DNA of 51,375 nt from Solirubrobacterales bacterium. Its GTDB lineage: Bacteria; Actinomycetota; Thermoleophilia; Solirubrobacterales; 70-9. The stretch is from positions 1 to 51,375 of the forward strand of contig JAUQWL010000091.1 of assembly GCA_030835185.1 (NCBI GenBank). Reading direction: 5' to 3'. Positions 32,058 to 44,503 of this stretch are shown one piece after another. Positions within the stretch are counted from its first letter, which is position 1, and each line of letters starts with the position of its first letter. A model generated the notes under the pieces. It was given only the letters and a program-made list of their open reading frames with translations. It made no database searches and was not told the DNA's origin. Both the position numbers and the translations under genes were made by a program.

Positions 32058-33044
32058 GTGAACCTCAGACGGACCTTCGGGTCGATCACAGCCGTATGCC
32101 TGCTCGCCTTCGCAACCTTCCTCGCGGTCCCCGCTTTCGGTGCGGCCGGTCCAGAAGGGGCAACGCCGGTCGAGCCAGGCTCGACGGCGGCCGGCGCGGC
32201 AGCCGAAAAGCAGCAGGTCAAAACAGAGGCGAAGCCTTCGGCGACAGTCTCCCGCGTCCACCTCGGTTCGAAGCACGTCCGTCACGGCACCAGGGTCCGC
32301 GTCCGTGGCATCGTCGAGCGGCGGAGCGATCACGTCGGCATCTTCTTCCGGCCCTCCGGATCGAAGCGCTGGCTCCGGTTGAAGAAGCTGACCCCCGACA
32401 GAGCCGGTCGTTACGCGACCACGGTCAAGGCCCGGCGGAGCGGTGAACTCAGGGCGATCTCGTCGGTCGGCACCGTGTCGAGCCCCCGGAGCCTCCGGGT
32501 TCGCAGCCGGATCTCGGTCAAGCCGGTGAAGAAGTACACAGCCGTCGGATCGGCGGTACTGATCCGCGGCGCGGTCAGCCCGGCCGGCAAGCGCCGGATC
32601 AAAGTCGTGATCGGCGGCCCGGGTGGAAGAACGATCCGAACCCGCAGCACCGCAAAAGGCGGCTTCAAGGTTCGCTGGAAGCCGAAGAGCAGCGGGACAT
32701 ACAGGGTGCGCGTATTCGCCTCCGGCAACGGTGACGCGGCTTCTGACGCGAGTCGCAGGATCAGGGTCACCGGGCTCCGACAGACTCACGCCTCCTATTT
32801 CGGTCCCGGTCTCTACGGCGGACCGCTCGCCTGCGGTGGACGCCTCTCCCCGGACACGCGCGGCGTCGCCCACAAGACGCTTCCCTGCGGTACCAGGGTC
32901 ACCCTCCGCTACCGCGGCCGCACCGTCACCACCCGCGTCGTCGACCGGGGTCCTTACGTAGCCGGCAGGGAGTTCGACCTGACCGCGGCCACGCGCAACG
33001 ACCTCGGCTTCGGCGATATCGGATCGGTCTGGACCGATCGCTGA
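32058..33044 (+). CDS. Secreted RlpA-like double-psi beta-barrel protein (cell-wall lytic enzyme)
   Basis: 328 residues with GTG start and SD AAGGAG. A signal peptide covers about residues 1-30 (VCLLAFATFLAVPAFGAAG). Two Ig-like repeats of about 80 residues follow (VRHGTRVRVRGIVERRSDHV and AVGSAVLIRGAVSPAGKRRI), typical wall-facing modules. The C-terminal 90 residues are an RlpA-type double-psi beta-barrel: ASYFGPGLYGGPLACGGRLS, AHKTLPCGTRVTLRYRG and VVDRGPYVAGREFDLTAAT, keeping the Asp of the V-D-R-G-P-Y motif. RlpA proteins are lytic transglycosylases or peptidoglycan binders. A c-di-AMP riboswitch in its leader links wall remodelling to turgor or osmotic signalling. Confidence 0.9.
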   Translation: MNLRRTFGSITAVCLLAFATFLAVPAFGAAGPEGATPVEPGSTAAGAAAEKQQVKTEAKPSATVSRVHLGSKHVRHGTRVRVRGIVERRSDHVGIFFRPSGSKRWLRLKKLTPDRAGRYATTVKARRSGELRAISSVGTVSSPRSLRVRSRISVKPVKKYTAVGSAVLIRGAVSPAGKRRIKVVIGGPGGRTIRTRSTAKGGFKVRWKPKSSGTYRVRVFASGNGDAASDASRRIRVTGLRQTHASYFGPGLYGGPLACGGRLSPDTRGVAHKTLPCGTRVTLRYRGRTVTTRVVDRGPYVAGREFDLTAATRNDLGFGDIGSVWTDR

Positions 33045-33077
33045 TGCGGCCGGCCCGTGGCTGGTAATACTTGAGGG

Positions 33078-33401
33078 GTGAGCAACCCCGAAGTCAAGAA
33101 CCTCGAAGCGATCTCTAAGGCGATCGACCAGCACAACTCGGGCTGTCCCTATCCGGCGGCAGAGGTGCGGATGAACCCGTTCGAGATCGAACGGCTCGGC
33201 TGGGAGGAGATCCGCGGCCTGCCGATCGTGGGCGACCCCGATCTCGGCACCGGCCGGTTCCGGATCGTCTGCTCGAGGGACATGGACGGCGAGGACCTCG
33301 AGGAAGTAGAGGCGGTCGGCCGGGAGTACGTCGCGGTGACACCGGCCGGGACCGAACCTGCTCCCCCGATCCCCGACCTGCCGGATCCCTCGAGGAACTG
33401 A
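33078..33401 (+). CDS. Small conserved acidic protein, unknown function
   Basis: 107 residues. No named family is recognised. The sequence is acidic with a central compact part: HNSGCPYPAAEVRMNPFEIE, LGWEEIRGLPIVGDP and FRIVCSRDMDGEDLEEVEAV. The end is Pro-rich. No signal peptide or membrane helix is visible. The GTG at 33078 is preceded by TAATAC (33065-33070) ending 7 nt upstream, so the mRNA may be leaderless. The gene lies between the RlpA-like gene and the convergent CcdA-like gene, 14 nt away. Third-position G/C bias and the compact motif support a real gene; function is open. Confidence 0.7.
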   Translation: MSNPEVKNLEAISKAIDQHNSGCPYPAAEVRMNPFEIERLGWEEIRGLPIVGDPDLGTGRFRIVCSRDMDGEDLEEVEAVGREYVAVTPAGTEPAPPIPDLPDPSRN

Positions 33402-33415
33402 CCCGGGCGGCGTCC

Positions 33416-34183
33416 TCAGACGTCGTTCCAGAAGTCGATGCCCAGGTTGGTCATCCATTTCTGGATTTCGATGTTGATGCGGAAGAGTTCGCCGGTCCAG
33501 ATCAGGATTCCCATCGCGATCAGGATCACTCCACCGATCGCGATCAGCGCGGCGTAGTGGCGCTTGACGACCGAGAAGGCCGTGGTCATGCGGTTGAAAG
33601 CGACCGCGGTGAGCAGGAACGGGATTGCCAGCCCGGCCGAGTAGACGGCGAGCAGAAGCGCGCCGCGACCGGCCGATTCGGTGAGTGCCGCGGCTGAAAG
33701 GATCGCCCCGAGGGTAGGCCCGATACATGGCGTCCAGGCGATGGCAAAGGCGGCGCCGGCGATCATCGGACCGCCCTTCCCGGCCCTCTCGATCAGAGCG
33801 TCCGGTCGCCATTCCTTGTTCAGCTTGACGACGAAGAACGAAGCTACGAAGAGCACCCCCATCGCGATGATCACCGCCGCCGCCACCTTGTCGAGGATCT
33901 CGCGGTTCTGGCTGTCGTTCAGGGCTGACCCGATCTTCGTCGCGCTCAGGCCGAGCAGGATGAAGATCACCGAAAAACTGGCGACGAACAGCAGGCTCGG
34001 CACAATCACCCGGCGCCAGCCGGCATCGTCGAGGTCGTCGACCGAGACCCCGGAGACCGCAGAAAGGTAGCCGGGCACGAGCGGGAGGACACAGGGGGAG
34101 AGGAAGGAGACCACCCCGGCCAGCAGAGCGGCTATCAGGCCGATTCCAGCCGCCGGGTCGGTAGAGGCCAGAATGGCGTTCAT
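33416..34183 (-). CDS. CcdA-type cytochrome c biogenesis / thiol-disulfide transmembrane protein
   Basis: 255 residues, six hydrophobic segments. The family carries two redox Cys: one in VVSFLSPCVLPLVPGYLSAV near residue 32 and one in AIAWTPCIGPTLGAILSAA near residue 140, the classic P-C-x-L-P and P-C-x-G-P motifs of CcdA/DsbD. CcdA moves electrons across the membrane to reduce exported thiol proteins for cytochrome c assembly. The ATG at 34183 has TACGAT on the minus strand ending 7 nt before it; extra upstream residues in the same frame would overlap the SDR promoter and are rejected. Thioredoxin-like and CcsB partners are not in the window. Confidence 0.9.
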   Translation of the reverse strand: MNAILASTDPAAGIGLIAALLAGVVSFLSPCVLPLVPGYLSAVSGVSVDDLDDAGWRRVIVPSLLFVASFSVIFILLGLSATKIGSALNDSQNREILDKVAAAVIIAMGVLFVASFFVVKLNKEWRPDALIERAGKGGPMIAGAAFAIAWTPCIGPTLGAILSAAALTESAGRGALLLAVYSAGLAIPFLLTAVAFNRMTTAFSVVKRHYAALIAIGGVILIAMGILIWTGELFRINIEIQKWMTNLGIDFWNDV

Positions 34184-34190
34184 GCGGACA

Positions 34191-34196
34191 ATCGTA
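34191..34196 (-). promoter_or_regulatory. -10-like hexamer TACGAT before the CcdA-type gene
   Basis: TACGAT on the minus strand ends 7 nt before ATG 34183; no SD is present. Confidence 0.35.
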
Positions 34197-34237
34197 GTGA
34201 CCCGACTCTCCCGGAGCGCCGCTCGACCGAGCCTCTG

Positions 34238-34243
34238 TAAATT
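34238..34243 (+). promoter_or_regulatory. -10-like hexamer TAAATT before the first SDR gene
   Basis: TAAATT lies 37 nt before ATG 34281, leaving room for a short leader that carries the SD GGAGG near 34267. This is the normal, leadered arrangement. Confidence 0.35.
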
Positions 34244-34280
34244 GGCTGATCCGATTTCGACCTGACGGAGGTAGGCACAG

Positions 34281-35123
34281 ATGAGTGAACTCGAACGGCA
34301 GTTGAACGGTGCGATAGTTGCGATCACCGGCGGAACCGGGGGCATCGGCCTGGCGACGGCACGTGCGCTGGTCGCCACCGGCGCGAGGGTGGCACTCGGC
34401 GACCTCGACGGCGAACGGGCCCAGGCCGACGCAAAGTCGCTCGGCGAAGGCAACTTCGGAGGCCGGCTCGACGTGACCGACTTCAGCTCCTTCGAGGACT
34501 TCATCGACCAGGTAGAGGCGGAGCTCGGTCCGATCGACGCCCTGGTCAACAACGCCGGTGTGATGATTCTCGGTGCCCTCGATGAAGAGCCCGAGGAAGT
34601 GACGGAGAAGTCGATTCAGGTCAACCTGTTCGGCGTGATCAACGGGACCAAGATTGCGATGCGGCGGATGAAGCCACGCGGCCGCGGCCAGATCGTCAAT
34701 CTTGCATCCCAGGCCGGAAAGACCGGCTTCCCGGGAGGAGCGACCTACTGCGCGACCAAGTTCGCGGTAGTCGGCCTCTGCGAGTCGGTTCGCAACGAAC
34801 TCGCCGGGACAGGGGTCGGCGTGACCTGCGTCATGCCGGGCCCGGTCAGGACCGAACTGGCTGCGGGCATCGGCAACGCACGCGGAGTGCGCTGGCTGCT
34901 TCCGTCCGAAGTCGGGGAGGGCATCGCCAGGGCGATCGCCGGCAAACAGGCCGAAGTCTGGCTCCCGCCTGCGACCCGCTTCCTGCAGTCGCCGGTGGCG
35001 GTACTTCCGGCCGGAGCGAGGGACTGGCTGATGCGCGCCTTCAACGCCGACACCGTGCTCGCCCATCGCGAAAGCGACCCCGGACGGGTCGCCTACGAGA
35101 AGAAGGCCCTGAGCGCCGACTGA
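34281..35123 (+). CDS. Short-chain dehydrogenase/reductase (paralogue of the one at 48346)
   Basis: 280 residues. Classical SDR: nucleotide loop VAITGGTGGIGLATARALVA near residues 10-30, an Asp at the end of strand 2 (ALGDLDGERAQ) suggesting NAD(H), LVNNAGVMILGAL, active-site Ser in VNLASQAGKTG and Tyr-Lys in ATYCATKFAVVG. CVMPGPVRTELA follows. A C-terminal extension of about 50 residues includes RDWLMRAFNADTVLAHRES. The start has GGAGG 7 to 9 nt upstream, unlike most neighbours. It shares several blocks with the SDR at 48346 (LVNNAG, QIVN.ASQAG, TCVMPGP, and the C-terminal W-R/D-L-I/M-R-x-F segment), so the two are likely paralogues. Substrate is unknown. Confidence 0.9.
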   Translation: MSELERQLNGAIVAITGGTGGIGLATARALVATGARVALGDLDGERAQADAKSLGEGNFGGRLDVTDFSSFEDFIDQVEAELGPIDALVNNAGVMILGALDEEPEEVTEKSIQVNLFGVINGTKIAMRRMKPRGRGQIVNLASQAGKTGFPGGATYCATKFAVVGLCESVRNELAGTGVGVTCVMPGPVRTELAAGIGNARGVRWLLPSEVGEGIARAIAGKQAEVWLPPATRFLQSPVAVLPAGARDWLMRAFNADTVLAHRESDPGRVAYEKKALSAD

Positions 35124-35285
35124 GTCGCCGCCGGCCCCAGCAGCCCGCGGGACAAGTGCCTCCGCTTGAGGCTCCGGTATCCTCCCTGAGCGGTTCGGTA
35201 CCCAGCGGAGGATGACCGGGGCCGGGGAGTGCCGTCAGATTGACCAACCATCGACAGCCGCGCCAGGCTTGGAAAGCGCGACAGA

Positions 35286-39857
<4,572 letters not shown>

Positions 39858-39858
39858 A

Positions 39859-41427
39859 ATGGGCAAACTCGGTGGCTTCCTCGAAATCACAAGGGTCGGC
39901 ATCCCTTACCGTGACCCTGCTCAGCGCATCGGCGACTACAGCGAATTCGTCATCCACAGGAGCGATGAGGAACTGGCCGACCAGGGCGCGCGCTGCATGG
40001 ACTGTGGCGTGCCCTTCTGCCACAACGGCTGTCCGCTGGGCAACCTGATCCCGGACTGGAACGACCTCGTCTACCGCGGCCGCTGGCAGGACGCCATCCG
40101 CCAGCTCCACGCGACCAACAACTTCCCCGACTTCACCGGGAGGCTCTGCCCGGCACCGTGCGAGGCCGCCTGCGTTCTGGAAATCCGCGAGAACGAGGCG
40201 GTGACGATCAAGCAGATCGAAGAGAACATCATCGACCGCGCCTGGAAGGAAGGCTGGGTCAAACCCGAACCCCCGAAGCGCGAGACGGGCCATCGGGTTG
40301 CCGTCGTCGGTTCCGGGCCGGCCGGCATGGCCGCGGCCCAGCAGCTCCGGCGCACGGGACACAGGGTGACCCTCTTCGAACGTGACGAGTCTGTCGGCGG
40401 ACTGGTCCGTTTCGGAGTCCCCGACTTCAAGATCGAGAAGACCGTGGTCGAACGTCGCGTCCAGCAGCTGATCGACGAGGGGGTCGAAATCCGCTGCGGG
40501 GTGGATGTCGGGGTGGACTACCCCGTCGAACAACTCAGGCAGGACTTCGACGCCGCCGTGCTGGCCACCGGTTCACGGGTCCCGCGCGATCTGGCCGTAC
40601 CCGGTCGCGAACTCGAAGGGGTCCACTTCGCCATGGAGTATCTCTACACCCGAAACCGCTGGGTAGCCGGAGTCGCGGGACCGGAGCCGCGCGCGGCCGT
40701 GCCGGAAATGCCGCCGGTGTCGGCGAAGGGCAAGAACGTGGTTGTGATCGGCGGCGGCGACACCGGCGCCGACTGCGTCGCCAACTCGATCCGCGAGGGT
40801 GCCCGTCAGGTCGTTCAGCTCGAACTCCTTCCCCAGCCGCCCGAATCCCGTCCGGACGACAGGACTCCCTGGCCGCTCTGGCCACAGAAGTACCGCCTCT
40901 CCTACGCGATGGAAGAGGCCAGGACGATCGAACGCGGCGAGCAGGACTTCTCCGTGACCACGACTCACCTTTCCGGCGAAAACGGCGAAGTGAAGACCCT
41001 TCACTGCGCCCGGGCCGATTCGGCGCCACCGTTCGGCCCGGTCGAGGGCAGCGGTTTCGAGATCGACGCCGACCTCGTGCTCCTGGCGATGGGCTTCCTC
41101 CATCCGGAGCAGGAACTGCTCGATGCCATCGGCTGCGAAAAGGACGGCCGGGGCAACGTGAAGGCCGGTACTTATTCGACGTCGGTTCCCGGAGTATTCG
41201 CTGCCGGCGATGCCCGCCGCGGTCAGTCGCTGATCGTCTGGGCGATCAACGAAGGCCGTCAATGCGCCCGTATGGTCGACCGGTATCTCGGCGACCTGCC
41301 CTCGCCGGAAGTCCGCACCGGCAACGTCCGTCCGGCGGACGACGGTCCCGAAGGCCCGCCACTCCACGTGTCACCCGGCCTCGGGCCGGATCCGGGTGTC
41401 TCCGCCGGTCGCGCTCAGGAGACCTGA
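39859..41427 (+). CDS. gltD: Glutamate synthase (NADPH) small subunit
   Basis: 522 residues. GltD takes electrons from NADPH through FAD and two [4Fe-4S] clusters to GltB. Cluster Cys lie in CMDCGVPFCHNGCPLGN and CPAPCEAAC in the first 110 residues. FAD-binding VAVVGSGPAGMAAAQQL near 150 and GGLVRFGVPDFKIEK follow, then NADPH-binding VVIGGGDTGADCVANS near 295, and the closing VFAAGDARRGQSLIVWAI. ATG 39859 has GGAGAGG 6 nt upstream and is one base after gltB. The tail after about residue 480 is Pro/Gly-rich and not part of the conserved domain. The two subunits should be made in equal amounts. Confidence 0.97.
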   Translation: MGKLGGFLEITRVGIPYRDPAQRIGDYSEFVIHRSDEELADQGARCMDCGVPFCHNGCPLGNLIPDWNDLVYRGRWQDAIRQLHATNNFPDFTGRLCPAPCEAACVLEIRENEAVTIKQIEENIIDRAWKEGWVKPEPPKRETGHRVAVVGSGPAGMAAAQQLRRTGHRVTLFERDESVGGLVRFGVPDFKIEKTVVERRVQQLIDEGVEIRCGVDVGVDYPVEQLRQDFDAAVLATGSRVPRDLAVPGRELEGVHFAMEYLYTRNRWVAGVAGPEPRAAVPEMPPVSAKGKNVVVIGGGDTGADCVANSIREGARQVVQLELLPQPPESRPDDRTPWPLWPQKYRLSYAMEEARTIERGEQDFSVTTTHLSGENGEVKTLHCARADSAPPFGPVEGSGFEIDADLVLLAMGFLHPEQELLDAIGCEKDGRGNVKAGTYSTSVPGVFAAGDARRGQSLIVWAINEGRQCARMVDRYLGDLPSPEVRTGNVRPADDGPEGPPLHVSPGLGPDPGVSAGRAQET

Positions 41428-41434
41428 GCCGCAA

Positions 41435-41470
41435 CCTGCCGAGAGCGGTCCCGGAAGCTGTCGCGGCAGG
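41435..41470. terminator. Candidate bidirectional terminator between gltD and nhaA
   Basis: CCTGCCG at 41435-41441 pairs with CGGCAGG at 41464-41470 around a 22-nt loop, in the only gap between two convergent genes. There is no T tract, so Rho-independent activity is uncertain. Confidence 0.3.
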
Positions 41471-41472
41471 CT

Positions 41473-42696
41473 TCAGGACTTGCCGGTTGCGGCGGGGTCA
41501 TCGTCGGCAGGCTTCAAGCCTCTTCGAGTCAGCAGGAAAACGCCGAACAGGGCGCTCACGATCGAACCGGTGAAAATGCCGATCTTGGCGTACTCCAGCA
41601 GCTGTTCGGCTTCAAACGAGAGCTCGGCGATGAAGAGCGACACGGTAAAGCCGATACCCCCGAGCGCTGCGACGCCCCAGACATGGGAAGGCGTGACGCC
41701 GTCGGGCGTCTTTCCCCAGCCGAACCTCTGCGCGATAGCGATGCCTGAACCGATCCCGATCACCTTGCCGAAGATCAGGCCGAGTGCTACACCCCAGAAG
41801 ATCAGGCTCGCCGAAGCATCGGCGAGAATGGTTGCGGAGATCACGATTCCTGCATTTGCAAGGGCGAACAGCGGAACGACGATCATGCTCGTGAACGGGT
41901 GGAGGCGGCGTTCGAGAGTCTCGATCACGTGGCGGCCCCTGATCGGATGAGCCGGGGCCATCAGACCGAGTATCACACCGGCAATGGTCGCGTGGACGCC
42001 CGATTCGAGGAAGGCGAGCCAGACCACCGCCCCGATTATCCAGTAGGGCCAGATCTTGCCGATCCGGAGGCGCTGCATCATGTAGACGATAAGGATGCCG
42101 GCAGCACCCGCCGCCAGCCACAGCATGCCGATATCCCTGGAGTAGAAGAGCGCGATGATCAGGATCGCGATCACGTCGTCGATGATCGCGATGCTCAGCA
42201 GAAGAAGCCGCACGCCCGATGGGACCCGCTTACCGAGCAGCGCCAGGACCGCCACTGCGAAGGCGATATCCGTAGCCATCGGGATCGCCCAGCCGTCGGC
42301 ACCCTCGCCGCCGGCGTTCAGGGCCGTGAAGATGAGTCCGGGCAGCATCACGCCACCGACTGCGGCAACCACGGGCAGCATCGCCTTGCTGCGGTCATTC
42401 AGTTCTCCGACCACCAGTTCCCGCTTGATCTCCAGCCCGACTACGAAGAAGAACAGCACCATCAGACCGTCGTTCACCCAATGCTTGAGATCCTCGGTGA
42501 TCGCGAACTCGCCCCAACCGACCGTCAGTCTGGTCTCCCAGAAGGACTGATAACTCTCACCGAAGGGGGCGTTGGCCCAGAGCACCGCTGCGACCGCGGC
42601 GACCAGCAGTACGGCGCCACCGGAGACCTCGCTCTTGATGAAGTCGGTGCCGGCGTCCCGCCAGCTCGTTTCGGGGTCTTTGATCGGATTAGCCAA
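41473..42696 (-). CDS. nhaA: Na+/H+ antiporter NhaA
   Basis: 407 residues, about 12 hydrophobic segments. Exchanges Na+ for H+ across the cytoplasmic membrane for pH and salt control. The ion-binding pair is in LSIAIIDDVIAILIIALFYS, matching Asp163/Asp164 of E. coli. LMVLFFFVVGLEIKRELVVG, PMATDIAFAVAVLALLG, FLESGVHATIAGVILGL and GVAALGGIGFTVSLFIAELS are family blocks. The start is TTG at 42696; no ATG or GTG with homology is available. It lies 24 nt after the SanA-like gene on the same strand and both are likely co-transcribed. The C-terminal tail is short and acidic. Confidence 0.95.
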   Translation of the reverse strand: MANPIKDPETSWRDAGTDFIKSEVSGGAVLLVAAVAAVLWANAPFGESYQSFWETRLTVGWGEFAITEDLKHWVNDGLMVLFFFVVGLEIKRELVVGELNDRSKAMLPVVAAVGGVMLPGLIFTALNAGGEGADGWAIPMATDIAFAVAVLALLGKRVPSGVRLLLLSIAIIDDVIAILIIALFYSRDIGMLWLAAGAAGILIVYMMQRLRIGKIWPYWIIGAVVWLAFLESGVHATIAGVILGLMAPAHPIRGRHVIETLERRLHPFTSMIVVPLFALANAGIVISATILADASASLIFWGVALGLIFGKVIGIGSGIAIAQRFGWGKTPDGVTPSHVWGVAALGGIGFTVSLFIAELSFEAEQLLEYAKIGIFTGSIVSALFGVFLLTRRGLKPADDDPAATGKS

Positions 42697-42720
42697 GGTC
42701 GCGCGCTTTCTGCTGTCAGC

Positions 42721-43452
42721 TCAACGGCCCGGCGCGCCGCCGGGCGGCGTGCCGGGAGGGGGGGAAGGACCCCAGCTTGCGGTAGCTGGACCTTCAATCG
42801 GAATCCGTGGACCGCCGACGACTCCGGTGCCAATAATGACATCACCTGCCGCTTTGACACGTGACGCCACCTCTCTCATGGCGCTCTTCAGACCCTGCCT
42901 GCCGTAGGAGTGGAGGTCCGAGGTCAGACCCCGGGCGTCGAGCCCTGCCGAGCCGGCGAGAAAAAGTGCCCGCCTCATGTGGAACCCCTGGGTCACCACC
43001 AGTGCGTCACCGACCCCGAAGATCCGGCGGGCCCGCTCCATCGTCGCCCTCGTGTTGAAACCGGCGTGGTCGGTGAAGATCACTTCGCGTGGCACGCCCC
43101 GGCGGGTCAGCGCCAGCCTCATCGTGGTCGGTTCGTCGTAGAACCAGTCGCCGTGATCGCCACTCACCAGAATGCGTTCGACCTTGCCTTGCTTCCAGAG
43201 GTCCGCCGCCTGCTGGATCCGGTCGGCCAGCATCAGGCTCATGCTGCCATCTCCTTTCACCAGTGCCCCGGGAACGATCGCCGTCTGGGCCGGCTGCGCA
43301 TACGAAGCCTCGCAGTACACCTTTCCGCCGCCACCGATCAGGACACGGACGTTCGCAGCAAGGGCTACGAGCAAGCCCGCTCCGGCCAGAGTCGCACCGG
43401 CAAGCAGAAGGCGCTTCTCGAGTGTGGGGATGGTCGGGGCCGTCTTTGCCAA
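42721..43452 (-). CDS. SanA/YdcF-type (DUF218) membrane-anchored protein
   Basis: 243 residues. One N-terminal membrane helix (residues about 14-34, LLLAGATLAGAGLLVALAA) anchors a periplasm-facing DUF218 domain: AIVPGALVKGDGSMSLMLAD, RILVSGDHGDWFYDEPTTM, VIFTDHAGFNTRATMERAR and ALVVTQGFHMRRALFLAGSA. SanA-type proteins affect envelope permeability to vancomycin; their chemistry is unknown. The last about 35 residues are rich in Pro and Gly. The start is TTG at 43452, 8 nt after a -10-like GATACT (43466-43461, minus strand). It is divergent from the CDF exporter and heads the unit that includes nhaA. Confidence 0.87.
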   Translation of the reverse strand: MAKTAPTIPTLEKRLLLAGATLAGAGLLVALAANVRVLIGGGGKVYCEASYAQPAQTAIVPGALVKGDGSMSLMLADRIQQAADLWKQGKVERILVSGDHGDWFYDEPTTMRLALTRRGVPREVIFTDHAGFNTRATMERARRIFGVGDALVVTQGFHMRRALFLAGSAGLDARGLTSDLHSYGRQGLKSAMREVASRVKAAGDVIIGTGVVGGPRIPIEGPATASWGPSPPPGTPPGGAPGR

Positions 43453-43460
43453 GAGGTCAA

Positions 43461-43492
43461 AGTATCAATGGCACGCTTGGCTCTCCTAGACT
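43461..43492. promoter_or_regulatory. Divergent promoters between the SanA-like and CDF exporter genes
   Basis: GATACT on the minus strand (43466-43461) ends 8 nt before TTG 43452, and TAGACT on the plus strand (43487-43492) ends 7 nt before ATG 43500. The whole intergenic space is 47 bp, so both transcripts would be leaderless. Confidence 0.45.
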
Positions 43493-43499
43493 GAAACAC

Positions 43500-44426
43500 A
43501 TGGGTTCGCCGGCCGACGGGCACTCTCACAGTCACGGACCCGGGGCCTACCGGGGCGGTGACCGGCGGGCCCTGCTGACAGCCGCCGGCCTGACCGCCGG
43601 TTTCATGGTCGCCGAGGCGGCCGGCGGGCTGATCTTCGGGAGCCTGGCACTGCTGGCGGACGCCGGACACATGCTTTCGGACAGCTTCTCTCTGCTTCTC
43701 GCGCTGACCGCGGTCTCGCTCGCTGCGAGACCGGCCACCACCCGGCGCCCCTTCGGCTACAAGCGGGCGGAGATCCTCGCGGCGCTCTTCAACGGCCTGC
43801 TCCTGCTCGTCGTCTCCGTCTGGGTGATCGTCGAGGCGATCCGCCGGCTGGAGGACCCGGTCGAGGTGATGGGAGCCGGCATGCTCATCGTCGCGGTGAT
43901 CGGCCTGGCCGCCAACCTCGTCGCGGCCTGGATCCTGATGCGATCCGGAGGCGGGAGCCTCAACGTGAAGGCAGCACTCCGGCATGTACTCGGGGACATA
44001 GCCGGCTCGATCGGAGTGATCGCCGCCGCCGGAATCATCCTGCTCACGGGCTGGGAATCCGCAGACGCGATCGTCTCGATCCTGATCTCGATCCTGATCG
44101 CGGCCAGCGCCTGGTCCGTGCTCAAAGAAGCGGTCGACGTGCTTCTGGAATCGGTCCCGGAAGGCATGGACGCCGAGGAGGTCGGTATGGCGATGGCCTC
44201 TCACGCAGGTGTCGAGGAAGTCCACGACCTGCACGTCTGGCAGATCACCTCCGGCTTTCCGAGCCTTTCCGCCCACATTCTGGTGGGTCAGGACGCCGAC
44301 TGTCACGGCATCCGCCTGGAACTCGAGTCCCTGCTGCGCGAACGGTTCGAGATCGACCATACGACGCTTCAGGTCGAGCACAGCGCAGATCCAGCGCCGC
44401 TACGCATCCAGAGTGCAGACGACTGA
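43500..44426 (+). CDS. Cation diffusion facilitator (Zn2+/heavy-metal exporter, CzcD/ZitB type)
   Basis: 308 residues, six membrane helices and a cytoplasmic C-terminal domain. The His-rich start DGHSHSHGPG may bind metal. The transport-site H-x3-D pairs are present: LLADAGHMLSDSFSLLLAL in helix 2 and ALRHVLGDIAGSIGVIAA in helix 5, the zinc-type arrangement. The C-terminal domain has VEEVHDLHVWQITSGFPSLS and the final HTTLQVEH. ATG 43500 is chosen from the TAGACT hexamer 7 nt upstream and the start of homology; the longer frame upstream is antisense to the SanA-like gene. No metal-responsive regulator is adjacent. Confidence 0.93.
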   Translation: MGSPADGHSHSHGPGAYRGGDRRALLTAAGLTAGFMVAEAAGGLIFGSLALLADAGHMLSDSFSLLLALTAVSLAARPATTRRPFGYKRAEILAALFNGLLLLVVSVWVIVEAIRRLEDPVEVMGAGMLIVAVIGLAANLVAAWILMRSGGGSLNVKAALRHVLGDIAGSIGVIAAAGIILLTGWESADAIVSILISILIAASAWSVLKEAVDVLLESVPEGMDAEEVGMAMASHAGVEEVHDLHVWQITSGFPSLSAHILVGQDADCHGIRLELESLLRERFEIDHTTLQVEHSADPAPLRIQSADD

Positions 44427-44490
44427 GGTCGGCTCATCGCCTGCAAGTCGGGTGAATTCCTGCCCGAACGGGAACGTCCGGTGCCGACGC

Positions 44491-44496
44491 TACCTT
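44491..44496 (+). promoter_or_regulatory. -10-like hexamer TACCTT before the exonuclease gene
   Basis: TACCTT ends 7 nt before GTG 44504. No SD is seen. Confidence 0.35.
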
Positions 44497-44503
44497 TCCT
44501 CTC

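Noticed and set aside
32028..35066. A 1012-codon open frame on the minus strand
   Set aside because: It runs antisense through the RlpA-like gene, the small protein, and the SDR and shows no motif; long antisense frames are expected in such GC-rich DNA.
35178..35245. gltB promoter from TATCCT and TTGACC
   Set aside because: The two elements are in the wrong order and neither has a partner at 16-18 bp.
43089..43499. A longer N-terminus for the CDF exporter
   Set aside because: The extra 137 residues are antisense to the SanA-like gene, low-complexity and without homology; the TAGACT hexamer supports ATG 43500.
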